NCBI GenBank assembly: GCA_025808555.1
Contig: CP075526.1
Coordinates: 884,712 to 948,711 of the forward strand
Direction: 5' to 3'
Length of the DNA stretch: 64,000 nucleotides
From: Anaerolineales bacterium
GTDB taxonomy: Bacteria > Chloroflexota > Anaerolineae > Anaerolineales > UBA11579
Below are positions 34,373 through 45,438 of the stretch, piece by piece. The translations under genes were made by a program, and so were the position numbers. The notes beneath the pieces were generated by a model. The model was not told the origin of the DNA and did not search any database. It saw only the letters and a list, made by a program, of their open reading frames with translations. How positions within the stretch are numbered: position 1 is the first letter of the stretch; each line of letters begins with the position of its first letter.

Positions 34373-35814
34373 ACAACGGACGTATAGCTCTTGCCAGCCT
34401 ACTAGTCCTCCTGCTCGCCGCTTGCAACCTGCCCTATACCGGCTCGCCACCTCTCGGCAGCGAAGCTGCTGCCACCCAGCAAGCCGCCGCCGAAGCCACT
34501 CTCGTCCCTACCCCCACACTCGCCGCCCCGGAAACATTCACGCCCAGCCAATATCGTCTGGTCGCCACGCTCGACTTTGCCGCTCATTACCTAGCGGTCA
34601 GTCAGCGCATCAGCTACACGAACAACACCGACCAGGCGTTTGAGCTGGTGCCGCTGGTCGTGCCGATCTCAGACGAGCTGCTTAGCGTGAGCTCGATCGA
34701 GTTTGACCGCGGTCTGGAGTGGAGTGAACACATGACAAGCAACGGCGGCCAGATCGAGCTGCTGCTTGCCCGCCCACTGCTGCCCGGCGAGCAACTGCAG
34801 GTGGAGTTGGAGTTCGCCATCGCTGTGCCGGAGCGGCCAACCCTGCTGGGCTGGTCGGCCCGCCAGATGACCCTGATCGACTGGTATCCCTTCATCCCGC
34901 CCTACGCAGCTGACGCCGGCTGGATGATCAACGAACCCACTCAGCAAGGCGAATATCTGGTCTACGAGAGCGCCGACTTCGACGTCTCGATCTACACCGT
35001 CAACCCGCCCAGTCTGCTGCAGATCGCCGCGCCAGCCCCGGCGCGGCAGGAGGGCAGCGCGTATCACTACCAGTTACCCAACGCACGCCGCTTTGTGTGG
35101 GCGGCCAGCGGGCACTACCAGGCGGAGACCCTGCATGCCGGCGAGCAGCGCATTCCGGTGACCATCTACTACTTCGAGGAAGAGCGCGCCGCCGCCCAGG
35201 CGGCCCTGCGCACGGCAGTCTCTTCGCTGGAGCTGTACGAGACCCTGTTCGGCGCCTACCCGTACGAGAGCCTGGCCATCGTGGGGTGCATTTTCCCGGA
35301 CGGGATGGAGTCGGACGGTATTTTCTTCCTCGACATGGGCTACTTCCGCCGCTACGATGGCACGCCGCGCAACCTGCTCACGATGCTGACCGCGCATGAA
35401 GTGGCGCACAACTGGTGGTTCGGCGCGGTGGGCAACGATGCCGGCAACGAACCCTGGCTGGACGAAGCGATGGCCACCTATGCTGAGCTGCTCTACTACG
35501 AGCAGGCCCACCCATCTGATCTGGACTGGTGGTGGGAGTTTCGGATCAACCAGTGGGGACCGGGCGGGGCCGTGGACAGCACCGCCTACGAGCTGCCCGG
35601 CTTCCGGCCTTATGTGAATGCGGTGTATCTGCGCGGGGCGCAGTTCCTACACGCGGTGCGCCAACAGGTGGGCGACCAGGCTTTCTATACGTTTTTGAAA
35701 GACTATTACGCGATGCATGACGGGCAGATTGCTACAGGTGCTGAATTTCTGAGGTTGCTAGAGCAATCTACCGGGCAAGATGTGAGCGAGTTGGTTATGG
35801 AGTATTTTGAATAG
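34369..35814 (+). CDS. M1 family aminopeptidase lipoprotein
   Basis: A 481-residue exported zinc peptidase. Signal peptide IALASLLVLLLAAC has lipobox LAAC. The N-terminal beta-saddle (residues about 50-250) leads to the thermolysin-like domain with zinc motif HEVAHNWW and the second Glu ligand in WLDEAMATYAE. The GxMEN-type substrate motif appears as FPDGMESDGIFF. It likely trims peptides at the cell surface. Translationally coupled to rnhB through ATGA. Confidence 0.9.
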   Translation: MNNGRIALASLLVLLLAACNLPYTGSPPLGSEAAATQQAAAEATLVPTPTLAAPETFTPSQYRLVATLDFAAHYLAVSQRISYTNNTDQAFELVPLVVPISDELLSVSSIEFDRGLEWSEHMTSNGGQIELLLARPLLPGEQLQVELEFAIAVPERPTLLGWSARQMTLIDWYPFIPPYAADAGWMINEPTQQGEYLVYESADFDVSIYTVNPPSLLQIAAPAPARQEGSAYHYQLPNARRFVWAASGHYQAETLHAGEQRIPVTIYYFEEERAAAQAALRTAVSSLELYETLFGAYPYESLAIVGCIFPDGMESDGIFFLDMGYFRRYDGTPRNLLTMLTAHEVAHNWWFGAVGNDAGNEPWLDEAMATYAELLYYEQAHPSDLDWWWEFRINQWGPGGAVDSTAYELPGFRPYVNAVYLRGAQFLHAVRQQVGDQAFYTFLKDYYAMHDGQIATGAEFLRLLEQSTGQDVSELVMEYFE

Positions 35815-35880
35815 AGCGGGGGTAGATAAATGACCAAATCTGCAGTTGTTCGTGCAGGGAGTAGGTTCTTAACCTAAGGC

Positions 35881-35924
35881 TTAACGGATTCCTCCTCGGC
35901 CTTCGGCCTCGTTCGGAATGACAA
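35881..35924. repeat. REP-like palindromic element, copy 2
   Basis: Same 18- and 17-base flanks as 22887-22932 but with hairpin core GCC-TTC-GGC. Lies between convergent genes. Confidence 0.75.
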
Positions 35925-35952
35925 ATAATCTTGCTACATACGTGGGCTACAA

Positions 35953-35998
35953 ACGTCCGCTGCGAGGATCCCTCGCTATGCTCGGGATGCACGGACGT
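35953..35998. repeat. REP-like palindrome, GATCCCTCG/GGGATGCAC family
   Basis: Outer arms ACGTCCG and CGGACGT enclose a unit (35967-35992) matching the minus strand of 20560-20586. The 215 bases between the convergent M1 peptidase and obg genes hold only this and the element at 35881. Confidence 0.6.
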
Positions 35999-36029
35999 GA
36001 TTGCCTTTGATTGCCCTGATTGCCTTCGA

Positions 36030-37298
36030 CTATTCCTTCCACTCCAACTCATACTCGCCGATATAGACCGTATCTCCATCGCGGACGCCCTTCTCGCGCA
36101 TGGCCACATCCACTTGCAGCTGGCGCAGAATGCGCTGGAAGCGGCGCACCGATTGGTCATGCTCCCAATAGGTCATGGCAGCGGCGCGCTCCAGCGCCGG
36201 GCCGCTCAGGCGCCAACCGTCGCCCTCGCGGCGGATGTCAAATTCGGTGGGGTCGGTCTCCGGGCGGTAGATGGGCAGTTCTTCGGCCAGAGGCTCCGGC
36301 AGGGTGCGCAACTCCTCTGCGGCGCGGCCCAGCAGGCGGCGCACGTCTTGCCCGCTCACGGCCGAAACCGCCAGCGGACTGCTGACGCCAAGCTTCTTCA
36401 AGCCAGACTGCAGTTCAGGCCAGCGCGCCTGCACATCGGGCAGGTCGATCTTGTTGACCGCCACCACCTGAGGCTTGGCAGCCAACTGCGTGTCGAAGAG
36501 AGCCAGCTCGCTGTTGATCTGGGTGAAATCAGCCAGCGGGTCTTCAGCCATGCCATCCAGCAGATGGATGAGCACACGGGTGCGCTGGATATGGCGCAAA
36601 AAGTCGTGACCTAAACCCTTGCCGGTGTGGGCGCCTTCGATCAAGCCGGGAATATCAGCCAAAACCAGACTGCTGTCCTCGTCCAGCGCGGCCACGCCTA
36701 GGTTCGGCTCCAGGGTAGTGAAGGCGTAATCGGCAATGCGCGGCTTGGCGTTGGTGAGGGCGGCCAACAGGGTGGATTTGCCGGCATTCGGCACGCCCAC
36801 GATGCCCACATCTGCGATCAGCTTGAGCTCCAGGCGCAACATCTTCTCTTCGCCCGGGACGCCCTTCTCGGCGATGCGGGGGGCCTGATTGCGCGAGTTG
36901 GCGAAGTGCTGGTTGCCGCGGCCGCCGCGGCCGCCGCGGGCCGCCTCGTAGGTGTCGCCGTCCTTCACCAAATCAGCCAACAGATTGCCGGTTTTGGCGT
37001 CATATACCAGGGTGCCAGGCGGCACCTTTAGCACCAGATCCTGAGCGCCGCGGCCGCTGCGGTTGTTGGTGCCGCCTGGGCGGCCTTCATCGGCTTCGAA
37101 CTTCTTTTGGCGGCGGAAGTTGTACAGGGTACGCATTGAGCTCTGTACCTGAAGCACCACAGAGCCGCCGCGGCCGCCATCTCCGCCGTCAGGGCCGCCA
37201 CGCGGCATAAAACGCTCGCGGCGGAAGTGCATTATGCCGTCGCCACCCTTGCCTGAACTCACGCTGATCTCTACATGATCAATAAAATTTCCATCCAT
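36030..37298 (-). CDS. obgE: GTPase Obg/CgtA
   Basis: A 422-residue GTPase of 50S ribosome assembly and stress control. The glycine-rich Obg domain (GKGGDGIMHFRRERF, GGPDGGDGGRGG) spans about residues 1-157. The G domain has GVPNAGKST, DIPGLIEGAH and NKIDLPD. A C-terminal OCT domain (about 345-422) is present, as in many Gram-positive and Chloroflexota proteins. A TATCAT box ends 9 bases before ATG 37298. Confidence 0.95.
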   Translation of the reverse strand: MDGNFIDHVEISVSSGKGGDGIMHFRRERFMPRGGPDGGDGGRGGSVVLQVQSSMRTLYNFRRQKKFEADEGRPGGTNNRSGRGAQDLVLKVPPGTLVYDAKTGNLLADLVKDGDTYEAARGGRGGRGNQHFANSRNQAPRIAEKGVPGEEKMLRLELKLIADVGIVGVPNAGKSTLLAALTNAKPRIADYAFTTLEPNLGVAALDEDSSLVLADIPGLIEGAHTGKGLGHDFLRHIQRTRVLIHLLDGMAEDPLADFTQINSELALFDTQLAAKPQVVAVNKIDLPDVQARWPELQSGLKKLGVSSPLAVSAVSGQDVRRLLGRAAEELRTLPEPLAEELPIYRPETDPTEFDIRREGDGWRLSGPALERAAAMTYWEHDQSVRRFQRILRQLQVDVAMREKGVRDGDTVYIGEYELEWKE

Positions 37299-37307
37299 AC
37301 GGTGCGA

Positions 37308-37313
37308 ATGATA
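37308..37313 (-). promoter_or_regulatory. -10 box (TATCAT) for obg
   Basis: Minus-strand TATCAT ending 9 bases before ATG 37298; weaker match than others. Confidence 0.35.
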
Positions 37314-37399
37314 CTCCGCCCAGCCAAAAAATCTGCTACAGACTTACAACCAATCCGCAATCCATGATGGACATACCTTGCACCCTGCTTGTACAAGCA

Positions 37400-37417
37400 T
37401 TGTGGGCAATGGCACAA
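37400..37417. promoter_or_regulatory. Rex operator
   Basis: TTGTG-N8-CACAA matches the known Rex site (TTGTGAANNNNTTCACAA) in spacing and outer bases and extends to ATTGTG...CACAAT. It lies 44 bases before the rex ATG, indicating redox-controlled autorepression. Confidence 0.75.
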
Positions 37418-37461
37418 TAAGCGCTTTAATGCTACAGTTCTGAGCGGGAGACACGAAAGCT

Positions 37462-38079
37462 ATGGCAAAACAGATCCCAGACATTGTGATCGGCCGCCTG
37501 CCGGTATACCTGCGGGCGCTGCAGCAAATGCTGGCGGAAGGCCGCCAGGTGACCAGCTCGCAGGAGCTAGGCGAGCGCCTGGGCATCTCGGCCGCCCAGA
37601 TCCGCAAAGATCTTTCGCAATTCGGCGAATTTGGCAAGCAAGGCACTGGATACAACATTGAGTACCTGGCCAACCAGGTGCGCGAGATCCTCAAGGTCAA
37701 CAAGACCTGGGAGGTCGTGATCGTAGGCTCAGGCGATATTGGCCGGGCGCTTGCTGGCTACAGCGGGTTCAGCGAGCGCGGCTTCAAGATCCGCGACATT
37801 TTTGATAATTCGCCGGAGCGGATCGGCCAGAAGTACCAGGAATTTGTGATCAAAGACATCGCCACGCTAAAGAGCGAGGTGCAGGCGGCTGGCATCAAGA
37901 TGGCCATGATCGCCGTGCCCGCCAGCGCCGCTCAACAGGTAGCCGATGTGCTGGTAGATGCGGGTATCCGCGCTATTTTGAGCTATGCGCCGGTGAATCT
38001 GAATGTGCCGGCCGGTGTGCGCGTGCAGAACATCGACCCCTCGATCCACCTGCAGCGCATGACCTATTATCTAGACTAA
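37462..38079 (+). CDS. rex: redox-sensing transcriptional repressor Rex
   Basis: A 205-residue repressor that leaves DNA when NADH rises. N-terminal winged helix (residues about 1-75: IPDIVIGRLPVYLRAL, ISAAQIRKDLSQFGEFGKQG) and Rossmann domain VIVGSGDIGRALAGY, ending with the swapped C-terminal helix. Length is typical. Start ATG 37462. A Rex-site palindrome lies just upstream, and a strong terminator follows. No other Rex site was noticed in the window. Confidence 0.95.
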   Translation: MAKQIPDIVIGRLPVYLRALQQMLAEGRQVTSSQELGERLGISAAQIRKDLSQFGEFGKQGTGYNIEYLANQVREILKVNKTWEVVIVGSGDIGRALAGYSGFSERGFKIRDIFDNSPERIGQKYQEFVIKDIATLKSEVQAAGIKMAMIAVPASAAQQVADVLVDAGIRAILSYAPVNLNVPAGVRVQNIDPSIHLQRMTYYLD

Positions 38080-38088
38080 CCCTGCAAG

Positions 38089-38125
38089 AAAACGAAGCGA
38101 ATAATTGAATTATTCGCTTCGTTTT
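38089..38125. terminator. intrinsic terminator after rex
   Basis: An 18-bp perfect inverted repeat (arms beginning AAAACGAAGCG and ending CGCTTCGTTTT) followed by a T-run. Confidence 0.9.
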
Positions 38126-38139
38126 TTACCTCCAGTAAC

Positions 38140-38145
38140 TATAAT
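38140..38145 (+). promoter_or_regulatory. -10 box (TATAAT) for the membrane-protein pair
   Basis: Perfect TATAAT ending 10 bases before ATG 38156. Confidence 0.55.
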
Positions 38146-38155
38146 TAAGCTCATC

Positions 38156-39859
38156 ATGCCCAAGATCAAGCACTTTGCCCTGGCCGGGGCTTTTTTCTTG
38201 TTGCTGGCTCTGCTATTCACCTATCCGCTGGTTCTTGATTTCACTGATTCCATCGTGGGCGGCACGCAAGGTGATGGCATTTACTTCGTTTGGCTGGTGC
38301 GCTGGTATCAAGGCTTCTTTTTGGGCGAGAACGCGCACATCTTCTTTAATCCAATGATGAACTACCCGCAGGGCTGGAATCTCTCCACCACCGATACCAG
38401 CCTGGCGGCGCTGCTGCCCAGTATTCCGTTCAGCATGGCGCTGGGGCCGGTAGCGGGCTTCAACATTGGCATGTGGCTTAGCTTTGTGTTTTCCGGCTTG
38501 GCCATATATGCATGGGTGTACCGCCATACTCGATCACACGCGGCCAGCCTGCTGGCTGGGACCATCTATGCCTTTTTCCCCAACCGAATTGCGCACTACA
38601 CGGCGGGACACCTCAACCTTTCAGCCACGGCCTGGTTTCCGCTGTATTTCATGGGGCTTTATGAGGTGCTGCGAACGCGTCAGAAGTTCAACTGGCCCTG
38701 GATGACGCTGTGCGCGGTCTCTCTGGGACTGATCGCATTCACATCTATGTACTACCTGCTATTCACGCTGCTGATGACGCTTGCCTTCATTGGCGGCTAC
38801 CTGCTTTTTGAAAACCGCGCCCAAGTGCGCGGCCTGCTCACCCAGCCAGGTAACTGGGTGCGGGTGGCAGCCACCGCGGCACTGAGCGCGCCATTCCTGT
38901 ACCTGGCGCTGCGCCCATTCCTTTCGCTGGCGGGCCAAGGCGGCTTGGCCGACCGCAGCGTAGATTACATGAACGAATACGCGGCCGAGCTGACGGATTT
39001 TCTGGCGCCGGCCTCCAGCCACTTCCTGTGGGGCGGTTGGATCAGCGAGATCGTTGACCGCTCACAGTGGATCGAAGGCTCGCTGTACATTGGCGCGGTG
39101 ACGCTGGCTTTGGTGGCGCTGGCCTTCATATGGAAGAAGGATCTGGCCAACAAACCGCTGTTGTACACCGCTGGGCTGGTCATGCTGGCAGCGCTGGTGA
39201 TCGCCATGGGGCCACACTTGCACTGGGACCGCGAACCGGTGCTGGTCAGTGGTGAACGTGTGCCGCTGCCCGGATTGCTGCTCTACAACTATCTGCCCTT
39301 CTTTGCGAAGATGCGCGCCATTATGCGCATGGGAGTATTCACGTTGCTGTTTGCAGCCTTCGCGGCCGGCCTGGGCACCGATCTGCTGCTGCGACGGCTG
39401 AAGCCCCAATGGCGCACCTGGGCCGCGGCGGGCCTGATCGCGTTGGCCTTGTTCGATTTTTATCCTGGCACTTACTATGGCAGCATCAAGCCGGTGGAGG
39501 CGCGCCCGGTGGATCATTGGCTGGCAGAACAGCCCGGCATAGGAGCGGTAGTGCAGCTGCCCTTCGGCCGCTCGGCAGACCAGGAGCAGGTGTATTACGC
39601 ACTGACGCACCAGAAACCCTTCACCGGCGGCTTCTTCAACGCCAACCAAACGCCGCAATTCGAGTACCTGGCGCCGATACTGGATCGTTTCCCAGACGAA
39701 CACAGCGTAAACACGCTGCGCGAATATCAGGTTGAATACATCGTGATCGACCCGGCAGACTACACCGACTTTGACGCGCTACGGAACTCGCTCACCAGCC
39801 TGGGGCTTGTGCCACTTACCCAGCAGGGCGGCGTGTGGGTGTATACGTTCAGTGACTAG
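38156..39859 (+). CDS. polytopic membrane protein, GT-C-like
   Basis: A 567-residue protein with about 10-12 membrane helices. The first loop contains DGIYFVWLVRWYQG and NPMMNYPQGWNLS, resembling the acidic first extracytoplasmic loop of lipid-linked-sugar (GT-C) glycosyltransferases. A soluble C-terminal part (VEARPVDHWLAEQPG...VEYIVIDPADY) follows. Catalysis is not proven. Start ATG 38156; a 17-codon extension upstream would run through the terminator. Followed 1 base after its stop by a similar protein. Confidence 0.78.
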   Translation: MPKIKHFALAGAFFLLLALLFTYPLVLDFTDSIVGGTQGDGIYFVWLVRWYQGFFLGENAHIFFNPMMNYPQGWNLSTTDTSLAALLPSIPFSMALGPVAGFNIGMWLSFVFSGLAIYAWVYRHTRSHAASLLAGTIYAFFPNRIAHYTAGHLNLSATAWFPLYFMGLYEVLRTRQKFNWPWMTLCAVSLGLIAFTSMYYLLFTLLMTLAFIGGYLLFENRAQVRGLLTQPGNWVRVAATAALSAPFLYLALRPFLSLAGQGGLADRSVDYMNEYAAELTDFLAPASSHFLWGGWISEIVDRSQWIEGSLYIGAVTLALVALAFIWKKDLANKPLLYTAGLVMLAALVIAMGPHLHWDREPVLVSGERVPLPGLLLYNYLPFFAKMRAIMRMGVFTLLFAAFAAGLGTDLLLRRLKPQWRTWAAAGLIALALFDFYPGTYYGSIKPVEARPVDHWLAEQPGIGAVVQLPFGRSADQEQVYYALTHQKPFTGGFFNANQTPQFEYLAPILDRFPDEHSVNTLREYQVEYIVIDPADYTDFDALRNSLTSLGLVPLTQQGGVWVYTFSD

Positions 39860-39860
39860 C

Positions 39861-41414
39861 ATGGCCTTCTTGAAAGATCGCTTTTATTGGCTTTTGGCGG
39901 CAATCGGCCTGGCGGCTGCCTGGCTCACGCTGCGCCAGATGCACTGGGGGCCGTGGGCGTTCAGCGATTCGGCCGCCTACATTTCAGCGGCGCGCAATCT
40001 GGTGGCCGGCCACGGGTTGAGCGTGCTGGAGCCCAGCGGTAACTACGCCCCACTGACCTTGCACCAGCCGCTGTATCCGCTGCTCATGGCGGGCTTTCTG
40101 CTCGCCGGCGTTCATCCGTTCACATCCACAGTGGCGATCAATCTTGCCGGGGCGTTCGTAGCCGTGTTCGCCTTGAGCGCGGGCGCCTATGCCATCACGC
40201 GCAGCAAGGCGCTGGCCGTGCTGCTGGCTCTGGGCATGGCCAGCTTTCCGCCCATGATGGACAACCTGGGCGGAGCGATGAGCGAGCCGCTGTACCTGGC
40301 GCTGATGCTAGCCGGCTTTGTATGTTTGCAGATCTACATTGCACGCCAGCCACGCTGGGCGCTGTATGCCGCCGCGATCTGCGCCGGGCTGACGGTATTG
40401 ACGCGCCTGGTGGGCGCGGCCAACGTAGTGGCCGGCGTCCTGGCGCTGCTGGTGCTGTTGCCCGGCAGCCTGGGAGCACGCGCCAGCAAGGCCGGGATCT
40501 TCCTCGGCATTGGAGTATTGCCCCTGGCGTGGCTGCTTGGCATGCCCTCGGTCGCTGGGCGCAGCTACGGCATGCCGGCCGACCTGACTGACAGCCTGAC
40601 GAGCTTCTGGACTTCCCTGGTGAATGTGCTGGGCAGCTGGCTGCCATTGCGTGCGGTATGGGGTCTGCCCAGCCTGGCATCAAAAGCAGTGGCTGCTTTG
40701 ATGGTGCTGCTGCTGCTGGGCGGCATCGCCGCAGCGGTGTGGCAGGCATGGCGCAATCGCCCGCCATCCGCCTGGGCCGGCCTGGCGGTGGCCACCAGCC
40801 TGCACGCGGCTGCTTTTGTGCTGGTGTGCCTGGCCGCCTACGTCTTCTCCAGCGTCACACCAGATATCAACGACCGGACTATGTTGCCGCTGTTCCCATG
40901 GCTGCTCGTGCTGATCGGCAGCGGGTTACTGGGCCTGCTGGCCAGCAAGCCCAAAGCCGCCAGTGGGCTGCTGGCGGCGCTGACGCTGGTGGGCCTGCTG
41001 GCCTGGCTTCCGGTGACCAACAAAATGGTGACTGAACGCCACGCAATGGGGCACGGCTATACGGCTACGTACTACCGCGGCTCGCCCCTGCTGCAAGCGG
41101 CGCGTGACCTGCCACAGGATGTGCCCTGGATATCCAACGAACCGGCCTTGTTCCTGCTGTATCTCAACAAGCAGCCCCATGACTTAAAGGTCATGTATCC
41201 GCTGATCCTGGCGGGCAACAACCCACCGCTTGGTGAAGGCGATACCCGCTTTGATGAAATGATGCGCGATGAAAATGCGATCCTGCTGTTCTACCCGCTG
41301 CAGGTAAAAGCCGCCCTGGGTGAAAGCGCCTTCCCGCACTTCGAAAACCTGCTGCGCGGGCTGCACCCGCTGTATGATGCAGCGGATGGCAGCATTTCCA
41401 TCTACGACAAATAA
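39861..41414 (+). CDS. GT39/ArnT-like membrane glycosyltransferase
   Basis: A 517-residue protein with about 11 helices. The first loop has FSDSAAYISAARNLVAGHGLS and LTLHQPLYPLLMAG, the D-x-YH-type pattern of GT-C mannosyl/arabinosyl transferases that use polyprenyl-phosphate sugars. The sugar and acceptor are unknown. Starts one base after the previous gene and ends at a terminator, so the two form an operon. Confidence 0.8.
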   Translation: MAFLKDRFYWLLAAIGLAAAWLTLRQMHWGPWAFSDSAAYISAARNLVAGHGLSVLEPSGNYAPLTLHQPLYPLLMAGFLLAGVHPFTSTVAINLAGAFVAVFALSAGAYAITRSKALAVLLALGMASFPPMMDNLGGAMSEPLYLALMLAGFVCLQIYIARQPRWALYAAAICAGLTVLTRLVGAANVVAGVLALLVLLPGSLGARASKAGIFLGIGVLPLAWLLGMPSVAGRSYGMPADLTDSLTSFWTSLVNVLGSWLPLRAVWGLPSLASKAVAALMVLLLLGGIAAAVWQAWRNRPPSAWAGLAVATSLHAAAFVLVCLAAYVFSSVTPDINDRTMLPLFPWLLVLIGSGLLGLLASKPKAASGLLAALTLVGLLAWLPVTNKMVTERHAMGHGYTATYYRGSPLLQAARDLPQDVPWISNEPALFLLYLNKQPHDLKVMYPLILAGNNPPLGEGDTRFDEMMRDENAILLFYPLQVKAALGESAFPHFENLLRGLHPLYDAADGSISIYDK

Positions 41415-41441
41415 AAAACCGGCCTGCAGGCCGCTTTTTTT
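41413..41441. terminator. intrinsic terminator
   Basis: A-run, CGGCCTGCAGGCCG palindrome (41420-41433), then a T-run, between the convergent membrane-protein and MreB-like genes. Confidence 0.8.
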
Positions 41442-41454
41442 GTTTCTGTTGGGA

Positions 41455-42453
41455 TCAGCCCAAATAGCGGGCAAGGGTCTTATATTCGTCCAACGCGCGT
41501 TGGGCGCCGAGGGCGACGCAGTTCACCGGGTCATCCACCAGGTAGGCGGGCACGCCCAGCTTCTGGGTCATCAAGCGGTCCATGCCGCGCAGCAGCGCGC
41601 CACCGCCGCACAACGCCACACCGCGGTCAATGATGTCAGACGCCAATTCGGGCGGAGTCTTCTCCAGCACGCGGCGAATCATTTCGAACACTTCGTCCAG
41701 CGCCGGCTGCACGGCCTCGACGACTTCGGACGTAGTGACGGTGAGCGGGCGCGGCAGGCCGGTCACCTGATCCTGCCCTTGCAGCTCGATGCTCTGCTCT
41801 TCATCCTGCGGCACGGCGGCGCCGATGCGCAGCTTGACCATCTCGGCGGTGCGCTGGCCGATATGCAGGCCGTACTTGCGGCGTACATAGCTGGCGATGG
41901 CATCGTCCAGGTCCAGGCCGCCCTGGCGCAGGTTCTCGCCCGAGACCACATCATTCATGGCCAGCACGGCGGCTTGGGTGCAGCCGCCGCCGAGGCACAC
42001 CACCATGTTGCCGGTGGGCGTGCCGACCGGCAGGTCAATGCCGAGGGCGGCCGCCAGCGGCTGGGAAATGAGGGCGGCCTCGCCGCTGGCGAGGGCGGCC
42101 TCATGCACGGCGCGGCGCTCTACGCTGGTGATGCCGTAGGGGTGGGTGATCATCATGCGCGGCTTGAACAGACGCACGGAGCCGCCGACGCGGCGCACGA
42201 GGGTCTCGAGCAACAGCTCGGTGAGTTCGTAATAAGCGACTACGCCCTTTTGCAAAGGACGCACGACTTCGAGCGTCTCGTCTGAGACGCGGCCAATCAT
42301 GCCTAGGGCTTCTTCGCCCACGGCGACCATTTTTTGCTCCTGCAGGTCCACGGCAACCACCGTGGGCTCCTGCAAGGTGATCTCACCGCCCTGGACAATG
42401 CGAATGAACATTGTCCCGAGATCAATACCAAGTTCACGTGCTAAAACAGCCAT
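41455..42453 (-). CDS. MreB-like actin-family protein
   Basis: A 332-residue ATPase of the actin/Hsp70 fold. Phosphate-1 motif LGIDLGTMFIRIV, phosphate-2 CLGGGCTQAAV (a variant of DIGGGT, lacking the Asp), and adenosine-binding LCGGGALLRGMDRLM are visible. MreB polymerises under the membrane and guides wall synthesis. The altered phosphate-2 motif suggests a divergent paralogue. There is no mreC/mreD beside it. It could be co-transcribed from the atp genes across a 132-base gap. Confidence 0.85.
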   Translation of the reverse strand: MAVLARELGIDLGTMFIRIVQGGEITLQEPTVVAVDLQEQKMVAVGEEALGMIGRVSDETLEVVRPLQKGVVAYYELTELLLETLVRRVGGSVRLFKPRMMITHPYGITSVERRAVHEAALASGEAALISQPLAAALGIDLPVGTPTGNMVVCLGGGCTQAAVLAMNDVVSGENLRQGGLDLDDAIASYVRRKYGLHIGQRTAEMVKLRIGAAVPQDEEQSIELQGQDQVTGLPRPLTVTTSEVVEAVQPALDEVFEMIRRVLEKTPPELASDIIDRGVALCGGGALLRGMDRLMTQKLGVPAYLVDDPVNCVALGAQRALDEYKTLARYLG

Positions 42454-42585
42454 AGGGTCTCATTAGTATGCCAGTGAGGCAATGGCAACCGCGCTCGTGT
42501 GAGGCAGGAGCCATAACGCATGCAGATAGATTGCCACGCCTGCCCTAGGGGCAGAGCTTGTACAGGCGCTGAGCGTGAGATTATT

Positions 42586-43038
42586 CTACTCGCCGGAGCT
42601 TTGAGTTGGGAAGCGGGAATGGCGGTTGGCGCGGCCAAAGCGGCGGGCAATATCCAGGCGCAGGTTGGAGCGGGCCAGGGCAGCTTCGGCGGCCAGGTAG
42701 GCTTCGGTGCCGCGCGGCAAGCCTTCGGCCAGGCGCTGCTCAGCCTCACGCTTGGCGCGTTCGGCGCGGTTCACATCGATCTCTTCGATGTTCTCGGCCG
42801 CATCGGCCAGAATGGTGACGATGTCGGGCTGGATCTCAGCCAGGCCGCCGGTTACGGTGAACAAACTCTCCTGAGAGCCTTGCCTGACCTTGACGACACC
42901 CGGGTGAAGGGTTGAAAGCAGGGGCGCGTGGTTGGGCAGCACACCCATTTCGCCATCGTGGCCGGGGATGGTCACGATGTCTGCATCGCCTTCAAAGACG
43001 CTGCGGTCCTGGGAAACAATTTCGCAACGGATGGTCAT
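42586..43038 (-). CDS. atpC: F1F0 ATP synthase epsilon subunit
   Basis: A 150-residue subunit of the F1 central stalk. N-terminal beta-sandwich (IRCEIVSQDRSVFEGDADIV, IPGHDGEMGVLPNHAPLL) and C-terminal helical hairpin (about 85-135) are present, with a charged tail slightly longer than usual. It regulates rotation and ATP hydrolysis. A strong hairpin separates it from atpD upstream. Confidence 0.93.
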   Translation of the reverse strand: MTIRCEIVSQDRSVFEGDADIVTIPGHDGEMGVLPNHAPLLSTLHPGVVKVRQGSQESLFTVTGGLAEIQPDIVTILADAAENIEEIDVNRAERAKREAEQRLAEGLPRGTEAYLAAEAALARSNLRLDIARRFGRANRHSRFPTQSSGE

Positions 43039-43060
43039 GACAGATCAGTCCTCATCTGCG

Positions 43061-43089
43061 CCGGTCGGGCAGTTTTACTGCCCGACCGG
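43061..43089 (-). other. strong hairpin between atpD and atpC
   Basis: CCGGTCGGGCAGT / ACTGCCCGACCGG is a 13-bp perfect stem with a 3-base loop in the 68-base atpD-atpC gap. No T-run follows on the transcribed strand, so it is more likely an mRNA processing or stabilising element than a terminator. Confidence 0.7.
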
Positions 43090-43106
43090 ACACATTGGTG
43101 AGCTAA

Positions 43107-45412
<2,306 letters not shown>

Positions 45413-45438
45413 ACTTGCTCACTGATCCTGACGTATGC

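Noticed and set aside
43061-43089. Transcription terminator between atpD and atpC
   Set aside because: The stem is strong, but no T-run follows on the transcribed strand, and atpC is expected to be expressed with atpD.
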